Assembly: GCA_026122225.1 (NCBI GenBank)
Contig: JANEZZ010002877.1
Location: 620,001-684,000 of the forward strand
Reading direction: 5' to 3'
Source: Heloderma charlesbogerti
Taxonomy: Eukaryota > Chordata > Lepidosauria > Squamata > Helodermatidae
DNA length: 64,000 nt
Made by a program: the position numbers and the translations under genes
The notes under the pieces: generated by a model
Told to the model about the DNA's origin: nothing
Databases searched by the model: none
Seen by the model: the letters and a program-made list of their open reading frames with translations, nothing else
Shown here: piece after piece, positions 54,561 to 64,000 of the stretch
Numbering within the stretch: the first letter of the stretch is position 1
How the letters are laid out: each line of letters begins with the position of its first letter

Positions 54561-55085
54561 AAAGCATTGTAGCTCAGTGGGCAGAATGTCTCAGGTTCAA
54601 TCTCTGACATGCGTAGGGCTAGGAAAGAACTCTGCCTGAAAGCCTGGAGAGCCACTATGACCAAGTTCGGACAATCACAAGAGTGAAAGAACCCATCGTA
54701 GCTTCTTTCCCCAGGTGTGCTGCATGCATGATTGTGATGTGCAGCACAGGTTGCCATGTTGTCTGAACTTGGTGAGGTGCATGGCAGGGGTGGCTTCTTA
54801 CCTACACCAAAATCCATGGCTTGCAGTAGGGTGTGTGGGGTGGGTGAGAAGCCACCCCCGCCATGCACAGGGCCAGGTTCAGATGACACGGCAACCTGAA
54901 CTGCATTGTGGGTAATTATGCAAACCTCAGTTGTGCACACAGGAAACACAGCGGCAGGGGAAGAAGCCACAATGGGTTCTTTTGCCCCTGCGATCATCGA
55001 AACATGGCCAGCCAGACAATGTAGACAATACTAAGATAGATGGACCAGTCATCTGGTTCAGTATAAAGCAGCTTCCTATGTTACT
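54561..55085 (+). mobile_element. tRNA-Ala-derived SINE split by a MITE
   Basis: The head TTGTAGCTCAGTGGGCAGAA and TGTCTCAGGTTCAATCTCTG are the A and B boxes. The body resumes at about 55009 with GACAATGTAGACAATACTAAG, GGACCAGTCATCTGGTTCAG and AAAGCAGCTTCCTATGTTAC. The interruption is the 338-bp MITE at 54664-55001. Confidence 0.85.
54664..55001. mobile_element. MITE inside a tRNA SINE
   Basis: The ends AGTTCGGACAATCAC and GCGATCATCGAAAC are inverted, extended by AAAGAACCCATCGTAGCTTC against GAAGCCACAATGGGTTCTTT (about 45 bases in all). An ATGACCA/ATGGCCA pair flanks it (54657-54663 and 55002-55008). The interior contains a second inverted pair, GGCAGGGGTGGCTTCT near 54786 against AGAAGCCACCCCCGCC near 54850. 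Confidence 0.75.
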
Positions 55086-56549
55086 ATGCTCAGGGAAAGC
55101 ATTGGAGGAATTTCAAGACAAAATTAAAAAAAATAATAAGACTGGCATTTCAGAGTGTATTCTGCACATCCTTAAATGAGAAATTCTAGCTCAAAATTTC
55201 AAATTAGTTGCAAATTTATAGCACTTGTGTTCAGAATTCACATTATATACTGGATCTTAAATACTGGATCTAGCTGCCTTTAAAATCCAATAATGTCATG
55301 TTTTTCAAGTCTAAAGGGAAAATAAAATTTTGTTTCATTTCTCCATTTTGCATTGCTCTGATTATTTGTCATATTTTTCAGGGAGAATCTGTCCATAGAC
55401 TTACAGTGCAGCCAGTACCTAACACAGAGTGCCTCCAATTTATAAGGGAGGTCATAGATCCTAACAGTAGAACTAAAACACACAAAATATATGTATGCAC
55501 TTTAACATTTCCCCAACATGATTATGATCATCAGTGCAGATGGAACACATCTTTTCTGTTTTCTCTTTCAGCACTATTGTTTCTGATTGTTGCTGTTTGT
55601 TGCTAGGAGAAACACTATTTAAACTCAGCAATAGCTCATCTAACTAGAGCTTCATTTCCGTAAAGAGGTGGTTTGGATTATTTGCAAAGAAATCTCCTGC
55701 TTCTATGGTTGGTTCATACTGTTATTTTGGTAAGTGTATTGATTGCTTCCCCCAGGGTTTTTTTATGATGTTTTCTTCAGAAAGAAAAGCAAATTCTACA
55801 TGTAGGGCACAAAGCAAAACTACTGTGTGGTGGGGGGAATCAGCACTGTTAGCACTGTTTCTTAAAAGCAGGATGGTTTTATGGCTGCTGAACATCAAAA
55901 ATTTATTCAACAAATTAACAGTGTGTCTAGGACCAGGTTATTTTTTGCAAATGGGCTTCCAAAAATATGCGGACTAACCCATTAGCTTCTTCAGATTGAT
56001 TTGTTTGCTGTTCAAAATTTATTCTGGTGTCATTTCACTGAAAAGATGGCAAATGGTCACAGAGCCAAGAGAGGCTCATAAGAAAGTGGCTTGATTTCCC
56101 AATAAAATTATAAAGAGAGGCTCTCTCACGATTTCTGCAGATTTGAAGTGCTTTCAAAATATTTATTTATTTACTGGATTTATAAACCCCTCTCCAATGT
56201 AAGAAAGGATTCCCAAGCTGTAAACATTGAAAAGGAGTGCAGGGGTGATCAAAACACAAAAGAATCAAATATTTAAAATCAAGTTATACCAAGAAAAATG
56301 TGGCTGGTAATTCAGTGGACTCTAACCAGATCTCAGGCCCAGGCAGAACCATCAGGAGTTAAAACAGGCACTTGTGCATTGGCAAAAAGAGGAAATGTAG
56401 ATTAAAAAAAAGAGGACAAAAGTGGACACCCATTGGCATATGCCCATTTTATTATTTATTTATTTATTTATCGTATGGCACATTCACATCACGTTACAAT
56501 AAAAAAATAGAGCATCATAAATATGAAATATAAAATATAGACAGGAAGA

Positions 56550-56876
56550 TCACAAACGCATGTCTAGGTTACAGATATAGTTTTTTGCTTCAGTTGTCAG
56601 AGCCAGGAAATCAGCAAAGTCTCCATTGGAGGCTCGGTTTTGACACTCTGTCACTATGTGTTGGATAGTTTGTTTTTCAGCCCCACAATCAAAATTTGAT
56701 GATGTTATTTTTCCCCATTTATAAAGGGCATCTGCACATCTACCATGACCCATGTGAATTTGGTTCAAGGTTGTCCATATCACACGGGGCTGGTCAAATC
56801 CAGGTGGTTTTTCCAAGATGCAGGGCAAGCTTTGGCATTGTGGGGGGCAGTTTCCTAGCCAATGTTGTTTCCACAT
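56550..56876 (-). pseudogene. C-terminal Cys/His block of the non-LTR retrotransposon
   Basis: The 108 residues include WTTLNQIHMGHGRCADALYKWGKI and NFDCGAEKQTIQHIVTECQN, a CxC-type to HxxxxC pattern (one Cys of the CxC is Phe here). It is followed by YICNLDMRL-stop. The related + strand copy is at 41787-41996. No function is established for this block; it probably binds nucleic acid. Confidence 0.7.
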
Positions 56877-57435
56877 GTTATAGATATTAAAATCATCTTC
56901 TAGAAGAGCTTTAGAGGTAGAAATGGCTGGATGTCTTGATCTTAGCCTGTTTCACTCCAAGTAGGTTACGTCATTTAATATTGGTAGCTGGAGATTGTCA
57001 ATAATCTTCTGATATTCTTGAAGAAGGGCACTCTTTTGTTTTGCATCCAGAGGTGGTATGTGGCTCAAAACAGGCAGCCAGTATGTGGGAGTAGGTCGTA
57101 TCGTCCCGTCCCACTAACGACGCACATTGACTCATGTAGTTCTGTATCGATCTTTCTCGTGTATGGACTATTAAGCCACACTGGGGCACAGTACTCTGCT
57201 GCTGAGAAAACCAGACAGAGAACGGTCATTATCAGCGTATCCGCTGTCGAGCCCCAGCTAGTGCCGCATAATTTGTGTAGAATGTTATTTCTGCTTCTCC
57301 GTTGGCAGAAGTCTTCATCAGGTGATCTTTATAAGAAAGTGTCCTATCCAGTGTGACCCCAAGATATTTGGGATGCATGTTATGATTGAGCTGGTTTCCC
57401 TTAAATTGAACATTGAGCTCTCTCTGCCTGCTGAT

Positions 57436-58963
57436 TAGGGATGTTGGAGAATTCTGCCATGGACTCCAGTGAGGCTGGATTCTTTAGAACCCAGCCCCCC
57501 GGAGTCTGTGGTGGAATGGCCTCCCCCCTGCCACCGCCCGAAATCCTCCCCGGAACGGACCTACCTGGTGGCAGATGTGGCGGCAGATGCTGCGGCTCCA
57601 GCTCCGGCTTCTCTTCCGGCCACTGCTGGCTCTTCTGGCCGGGCTGCTGTTGCTGCAAATGGAGGCCATCATAGCAGCCGCCATTTGCACGCCTGTATTA
57701 GGCCATGATAGGCTACATAAGTATTTATGTAGCCTATCATGGCAAAAGGCAGGGACGCAAATGGTGTAGCGGCTGCCATTTGCGTCCCTGGCTTTTGCCG
57801 TGATAGGCTACGTAAATACTTACGTAGCCTATCAAGGCTTAATGCAAGGATGCAAATGGCAGCTGCTATGACAGCAGCCTTGCCGCAGAGCGGAGCTGGC
57901 TGGGGAGGATTCAGGGGGGAGGGACAGATCACCTTCCCCCCACCGCCGAAGCCCTGGACCAGAACCAGGTAAGGGATTCGTATATCCCTACTAGGGATGT
58001 ACGAAAGTGACTTACCTTTCGCAGATTATGTTGATAGGGGGGGGAGGCGTTCCGTTCCTCCCCCCGGAATCCTGGCCGGCGGGGAGGCGCTCCGTTCCTC
58101 CCCCCCGGAATCCTTGAACGGCCGGCTGTGCTCCACGGCAGCTCCGCAGAGCAGCCGGCCAGTCCCGGGCCAGCCAGGCCAGAGCTGTCCACAGCCGGAT
58201 TTCTGGCCGCAGAGGGCTCTGGGTAAAAAACAACAACAAAAAAAGCGTACTACGGCCGCCGCCATTTGCATTCCTTCTTTTTACTGTCTTAATCTACGTA
58301 AATATTTACGTAGACTATGACGGCGAAAATCAAGGGGAACGCAAATAGCGTAGCGGGTGCCATTTGCATCCCCTTTTGATTCCCCATTTTAGCCTACGTA
58401 AAGATTTATGTAGGCTAAAACGGTGAATGAAAAAGGGACGCAAATAGCGCCCGCTAAGCTATTCACGTTCCCCTTGATTTTCGCTGTCATAATCTACGTA
58501 AATATTTACGTAGATTAAGACAGCCAAAAAGAAGGAACGCAAATGGCGGAGGCCATAGCCGCTGCCATTTGCATATGCGCTTTTTTTTTTTAACCCACCC
58601 CCAACCATGATAGGCTACGTAAAGATTTACGTAGCCTATCACTTTTTTTCTTTTTTTAAAAACCTAGCCATGATAGGCTACGTAAATCTTTATGTAGCCT
58701 ATCACGTCTCTCCCCCCCGCCCACAGGCCTGGAAATGGCGGCGGTGGCAGCCGGTCGGAAGACCGGCCGCTGCCTTCGCCAGAGCCGCTGCCGGAGCTGC
58801 CGCCGCCCGGAAGATCCACCCCAGGTAAGTCTCGTCCCAGGGGGGATCCGCGGGGGGCAGAGGGGTGGCAGGTCGTTCCGCCACAGATTTCGGGGGGCTG
58901 AATGCACTGGCATTCAGCCTCACCGAGATCCGTGGCAGAATTCTCTGACATCCCTAATCCCTA
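57436..58963. mobile_element. Palindrome-core hAT-like element, outer copy I1
   Basis: It starts TAGGGATGTTGGAGAATTC and its other end is ATTCGTATATCCCTA at 57976-57990. The perfect 8-mer CTGCTGAT lies at 57428-57435 and 58964-58971. Without the inner copy it is 555 bp. It holds two palindromes (57701-57744 and 57796-57838). Donor-like sites are at 57560-57567 (minus, AGGTAGG) and 57967-57973 (plus, AGGTAAG). The host retrotransposon frame continues cleanly on both sides. Confidence 0.92.
57992..58956. mobile_element. Palindrome-core hAT-like element, inner copy I2 (five palindromes)
   Basis: This 965-bp element starts TAGGGATGTACGAAAGTGAC and ends TTCTCTGACATCCCTA. The perfect 8-mer ATCCCTAC flanks it (57984-57991 and 58957-58964), so it landed in the last bases of copy I1. 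It has five palindromes: three with a variant half-site (near 58284-58324, 58388-58425, 58488-58527) and two of the standard type (58604-58645, 58664-58708). Donor-like sites face outward at 58010-58017 (minus, AGGTAAGT) and 58823-58830 (plus, AGGTAAGT). Confidence 0.93.
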
Positions 58964-60589
58964 CTGCTGATCTATTACAAAGGTGGAAGCATGTTACTTC
59001 CGTCTTTGTTGGATTGGGCTGTAACCTCCACTTATGAAAATATTTATCCAGTATGTCTAGATCGGAAGTGAGGACATCTTCAGTTGTCTCAAAGGATTTA
59101 TGTTGTGTGGCTGTAGCCCAATCATCCGCGAAGCCAAACTTCCTAGACTTTGTGTGTGGTATGTCAGCTATGTATAGATTGAAAAGGAGAGGTGCAAGAA
59201 CCGAGCCTTGTGGTAGTTTGTTGTTTAAAATTTTAGGGACGCTGGTATCCTCTCCTATAGTCACAGAGAAAGTTCTTCCAGCAAGCATATTATCAATAAG
59301 TCGGGTAGTTTTTCGGCATGAGGTTACTTGTATTAATTTATAAAGTAGTCCATGTCTCCACACTGTATCATATGCTGCACTTAAATCTATGAAGGCAACT
59401 GATGAGATGTACTATTTAGTTTTCATTTGAGTTGTATGTATTTTAGCTTTTAAAAAATATTTAGCTTCAGTATTAGACAATGGGGAATACTAAATTTGCA
59501 TTATTAATATATTCTGCTACTATTGAATCACAGTGTACTCTCAGTTGGATTACTTTCACTGCAGAAATAGAAACACTTCAGCACACTTTGGTATCTGGTG
59601 AAATTAATTAACAATGAGGCTTTTTAACCTGCTATTTCTGCTTCCAGATTCTTTACAGGCAGGGATTTTTTTTCCTTTTCTGCCTTTCTCTACCTTCCAC
59701 TAGATAAACTCTAGGTGGCACTGAGGTATAGTTGACAAAGCGTAAATGCAACTACATCAGTGGAATTGTGCTTTATTTCACAATTCCAAAAAAGACCTCA
59801 TTTCCCCCTCCACCCCAAAAACACCCTCAAGAAATTGGTTGGAAAGCATGGGAGAAACACTGGGGGAGGATGAAGTCATCTAAAGCATCAGTAAACTTCC
59901 ATGACTGAGGAATGGAACACACAATAAAAGCTTCGTCTGGACCAATGAGCCATTTTTTTTTACCAGGTTTGCCTCTCAATTGCCAACTTTGACTCTGCCT
60001 TAATGTTTCATTTTGGACTATTCCATCCTTGATTAAGTGGGTTGTTGGTATATTATACTGCCACATCAAAAACACCCATATCCTTTCAGGACTGCAGTCT
60101 TCAACATGGTAATCTTACTATCAACATGGAAATTATCTTGAAACATGGCACCAGCCCATTTTTAAATGGACATTCAATGAACTTTCAAGGCTTAGTTAAA
60201 AATTCAGGAGAGAGGATGGTCAAAATCAGCATCAAATTTAACTTCAGAATTCCAGTACACTCCTCACAGTGTTTCAAAACATTCACCTATCTTTAGTTCC
60301 ATGCCTCAGATCAATCTCTAGCATCTGTACGGAATGACTGAATTGAATTATAACAAGTTTCAGTCAGGTCCCGGCCTGTATGCAAGCTAACAGTAGTTTC
60401 ACAGATGCTTAGAGATCCATAATGCTCTCTGCTTTGGTTCACTATTAGTTGCAATCCCTTGCAAGTGGGCCTATCAGCTTGTGAGTCAAAGGCCGATATA
60501 GTCCCCCCTCAGCACATTCCATGCTAACGAGCCTGGCACCGTTTATCTTATCAGAGCCTAAGATGTGCCTGAAAAGTGCATCTCTGTGT

Positions 60590-60935
60590 ATCTTAACCAG
60601 AACCAGGTGTACGTGCTGCGAAAATTACGATAGTCTTGCATCTGCCAAGTATGTTATTAGGCACTGTCAGGCTATGCTAAGAAAACTGTAGATAAGCTTC
60701 AACACACATGACATGATTAATGCTTGCACCTGTCATATTATCTCACTGCTATGCATGAAACACATGTATGATATAAAAGCCTTCTTGTAGTGGAGTTCTT
60801 TGTTCACAGCTGTTGTCTGATCCAACCATTGGGTACGCCTGTGTGCTGTAAGTACTCAATAAAGTCTCCTTGTAAGCAAACCGGGATCTGACTTATCACT
60901 TTCTTGGCACCTCTAAATCCTGGAAACCCATGGCC
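60590..60935 (+). mobile_element. Probable solo LTR (endogenous retroviral type)
   Basis: A TATA-like ATATAAAAGCC (60771-60781), an AATAAAG polyadenylation signal at 60858-60864 and a following GT-rich stretch (GTCTCCTTG) are spaced as in the U3, R and U5 parts of a retroviral LTR. No gag, pol or env text is beside it. The outer ends were not fixed, so the span is approximate. Confidence 0.5.
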
Positions 60936-60939
60936 GGGG

Positions 60940-62569
60940 CATATACCTTGGACACTAGAGATTCATCTCGTTTCCACCAGCTTTCTTCATGAACTGGGCT
61001 GCCATGGATCTGCCAACCTAGGGAATTAAGACTAGTCAGCCTTTCCCAGCTCATCTAATAATTAGTTCAGGTTGTCCAGTATGTCTGAAGAACTCTTAGA
61101 AAAACTCAAGAAAGTTTGGAAAGGCAAAGCTCAAGAGAGCTCGCCTACAGCCTGAGGGGGTCATAATGTTTCCCAAGTGAATTTACACTTCTGAAGAGAG
61201 AGGCAGACGAATGGGCAACAGGGAGAACTTCGAGGGAGCAGGTGAGTTGTGGTTTCCATAGCCTCTTGATTCAGATTTCACCATTAAATACATTATATCA
61301 CCTTGCTACAGAAATAACTCTCTACTAGCTTCCATCTTGGCTGCTCCTGTCATGCTGCTGACACTGTACCCAACCTTAAAGTACAGATTGCGCCATCACT
61401 CATACAGTGGCTACTTACACATCACCAAAAAGAGAAAATGCAACTCCAAGAAAAGGGCAAAAGAAGATATAGATTTGCATAAAATTTGCACATGGTAATT
61501 TAGATGTATACACGCACACATCTAGAAAGAGTTACTATAATTTAAATAGAAATATAATACATCTCACCATTGTGGGGATGGTGACTAGACGACTTGTGAC
61601 TAGATGACTTGTGTGCCTGCCCAGTCTATTGTCCAAATGCTAACAGCTGATGGGCATTTTCAAGGCCCCTTCTCTCCCTTCCTATAGTTCTTTATCCAAA
61701 CTGCACAGCCCTTCAGGTAGAGGGCAACTTAAAATAGAGGACTGCCTTCTGATAACACTTTAAACAGAGGACTGTCCTTTGTAATCTACATGGCCACCGT
61801 AATTGCTCAGTGCAGATCCACAGTGCTCAGATGATGTGTGGAAAGTCAGTTGTTTATTGTTGTTTATATGGAAAATTTCCCAACTCTACAGGAATCCCAA
61901 AGCCAAAGACAATTGTAGCAATGGCTGTTGGCAGAACTCAGCCAGAGAGCAGCTTCATTGTTTCTAGTCAGGTACTGTGAGAAGTTAGGGGTGGATGGAG
62001 CCATCTCCCTACATTGTAAACTGACTTGTGCTGTTGTCTGATGATTTTATAACAGACATTGTACAACTTTAGAATGCCATCTGAAATACAGGCTTTCAAA
62101 CTATTAAACTTAAACCAAAGTTTAAGTTTCCCTTAAACATCTGCAGTCTGGATTTCTTTCCATCAATTGTCTACTCTGTTTTCAAATGTTGATCTCACTG
62201 TTCTTGATAACCCAGGAAAATAGCAATGGGGAGTCTCTAGAAAGGATCATTACCCACCAAGATCATTATCTGAACCAACTTGCCATGCCAACTTCTCTAA
62301 AATAATTTTCTTTTGCTGATAGTTATCAAATGCCTTTTTCCTTAAGAGTATAAAAGAGTACATGCATTCCATTCTTCAGAGAAAGAATGTCATATGTTAC
62401 AATGTTTCAGAGTGTTAATTGTTACTAACATTTTTTTTCAAAATTAATTCTCTTAGATAAAGTTATTGGTCAGCATTTACTTGATTCTGGAGGAAGCTGA
62501 ATTTAGTCATGGCTTCTAAGTTCTAGGGGTGCTTTGTTGAAGAACTCCTGTGACCTCCACAGGTTTATA
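60940..62569. other. No recognised feature
   Basis: No family was recognised. GACTAGACGACTTGTGACTAGATGACTTGTG (about 61580) is a short imperfect direct repeat. Open frames are short. Confidence 0.4.
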
Positions 62570-62806
62570 AATGTTTATAAATTATAAACACACTTTAATC
62601 AGTGAGAGAAAAAAGTGTACATTTCAAAAATGTGCACACTTGATGCATACTTTTGTAAAAATATGCATGAAAGTACTCATGAATTTTCATACAAAAAGAA
62701 AAAAAATAGAGCTCACAATTTGATACGGCCACAAGTCAGAATGAGCATTGAGGTAGAATTTGGAAAACACTGACAAGCTTGAGTTTTGCGGATTCATAGA
62801 TCCCTA
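62570..62806. mobile_element. hAT-like MITE fragment with GATCCCTA end
   Basis: AAGTGTACATTTCAAAAATG, GATGCATACTTTTG, ATATGCATGAAAG, AGTCAGAATGAGC, GAGTTTTGCGGATT and ATAGATCCCTA occur in the same order as in 15201-15474. The right end carries the CCCTA terminus; the left end is unclear. Confidence 0.6.
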
Positions 62807-62809
62807 CTC

Positions 62810-64000
62810 TCACTTAGGATGTAGCTTTTTTCATCCTGTGAAGGTTTAAGACCTACAGAGGCAAAGGGGAAAAGGAGCAGAGACCTGGAGTTTTCTGTGA
62901 GGAGGGGATTGCCCTGAGAGGAGCAGTTTCATTTCTCTGGGTGTCAGTTTCTTTTCTCCACTTGTTTCATTTCTTTAGGTTTGAAGCAGTACTTTCCAGT
63001 TTGAGGGAGGAGGGAATATAAAGAGAGTGAGATAGCCAGTAAGAGCAGAGATAGCCAGAGCCTGAAGTGGGAGCAGAGTCTGAAGAGTGAGCAGGAAGAA
63101 GCAGCCTAGATAAGCCCAAGGACAGCTAGGGTAAAGGAACTTGCATTTTGCCACTTTTATTTTCTTTTAATGCCTTTTGTATCACTCAGCTCTATTGTGG
63201 GCTCCTTAACACAGAGCTTTTATCCTGCTATTGAGATTTCTCACTCACAGAAGTTTGTGGGTCCTTTTCATGACATTGTCAACCTAAGGGCACATCCAGA
63301 GGTATTTCCTGGTTATTTCGCTCCAAAAAGATCCGGAACGAATGAACCATTTTTTAAAGTTGGAATATAACGTGATTGAAACAGACACTAGGTGGTGCTG
63401 TTTCACTGTATTCTATGGAGCCTTGAAAATCAAACGCTTCCCCTTTCAGCAGTCACATGGTCACTGTCTGGGAGCACACAATAAATGCAGAAAGGCTCCA
63501 GAACAGGAAGACTGCGGGGGGTTTCTTTTCTGTAAAGGCCTGTGTAATATCTTTAGTTGTGATTTGTTTGTTTTAATTTACTAGTAAACTGTTGTGGTTA
63601 AACCCTGTGTCTAGAGTGTCAATCATCCCATGTCTACAGCCTAAACCCCATGTTACTGGAAAGGGGGAGGTAAAAGAAGAAAGGTGGGATTCTTAAGGAG
63701 GCAGAAGATCCTTAAAGAGATGCTCAGGGGGACCAGGTCATGAGAGCAACCTTGACACACCCTATTCAGCAACCAAAATGGCTGCTGCTGTCTCAAAACA
63801 GGATATCAAGCCAGCTTCCATTGCCTGATTCAGGAAATTAAAGACCTGTGGTAGTTGGGTGTTCATACATGTGGGGTTCTACCCAGACCCTTCCAGGTCC
63901 CTCTAACATTCATATGGTGAATATCACTTTTGTATAGCCCTACACACATAGAGCCAAATGTGTATAGGTGCAAACCTCATGATCCGAACACCACAAACTT
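62810..64000. other. Unresolved sequence, possibly LTR-like
   Basis: The stretch 63000-63130 is rich in GAGCAGAG and AAGAGTGAG units. A T-rich part follows with TTACTAGTAAACTGTTGTGG near 63580. The style recalls an LTR, but no ends, TATA/polyA pair or coding text could be fixed. Confidence 0.3.

Larger units (their letters stand above)
56442..59415 (-). mobile_element. Non-LTR retrotransposon of uncertain clade, split by palindrome elements
   Basis: Minus strand from 59363: WRHGLLYKLIQVTSCRKTTRLI, then LPQGSVLAPLLFNLYIADIPH (RT motif B) and FGFADDWATATQ (motif C, catalytic Asp pair intact). The frame runs to CFHLCNR and is interrupted at 58971. On the far side (57435 downward) it resumes as an HPKYLGVTL-like stretch, continues to 56550 with the Cys/His C-terminal block DCGAEKQTIQHIVTEC, and ends in a TTTA-repeat complement tail at 56450-56475. 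I suspect an Ingi/Vingi-like LINE. Confidence 0.8.

Overview
This window looks like repeat-rich, non-coding DNA (intergenic or intronic) from a squamate reptile. The pointers are a full-length BovB/RTE retrotransposon, CR1 elements ending in the typical ATTCTATG-type tail, L2 fragments, tRNA-Ala-derived SINEs, a CORE/MIR-like tRNA SINE and many short hAT-like DNA transposons. I see no convincing host protein-coding exon. Nearly every readable protein stretch is retrotransposon reverse transcriptase or endonuclease, and all of these are broken. The assignment to squamates is inferred from repeat content alone.

Layout. 1-1185 is a decayed L2. 1939-2111 is a fold-back. 2351-2794 is a hAT-like MITE with an 8-bp target duplication. 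3739-4183 is a GGG-ended MITE. 4497-8041 is a hAT MITE (8-bp duplication) interrupted by a 3.4-kb CR1. 9062-11600 is a five-level nest: L2, then a hAT, then a CORE-SINE, then a palindrome-rich element, then a second copy of that same element. 12772-13797 is a MITE interrupted by a third copy. 14030-15935 is a patchwork of CR1 and L2. 18597-19054, 20611-21157, 21688-22140 and 22436-23557 are inverted-repeat elements. The last contains an inner element carrying two oppositely oriented pieces of 5S rRNA sequence. 27772-30993 is the full-length BovB with a 10-bp target duplication and only two frameshifts. 37527-39090 and 42836-45555 hold further CR1, palindrome-element and MITE copies. 45560-47785 holds L2 and two tRNA SINEs, one split by a palindrome-family relative. 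49908-50308 and 51193-51688 are more family members. 53585-54149 and about 60590-60935 resemble solo LTRs. 56442-59415 is a non-LTR retrotransposon of uncertain clade interrupted by two nested palindrome elements.

The main discovery is a family of hAT-like, non-autonomous elements that begin TAGGGATGT and end ACATCCCTA. Eight copies have visible 8-bp target duplications and their exact boundaries can be read. Their cores are built from one to five tandem near-perfect palindromes (half-site TGATAGGCTACGTAAA). These alternate with a second inverted module, GCAAATGGCGGC / GCCGCCATTTGC, that resembles paired YY1 sites. Most copies also carry an outward-facing consensus splice donor (AGGTAAG or AGGTGAG) near each end. 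I infer that the element could act as a mobile bidirectional promoter and first-exon module, or as an exonisation unit. This is a hypothesis from sequence only.
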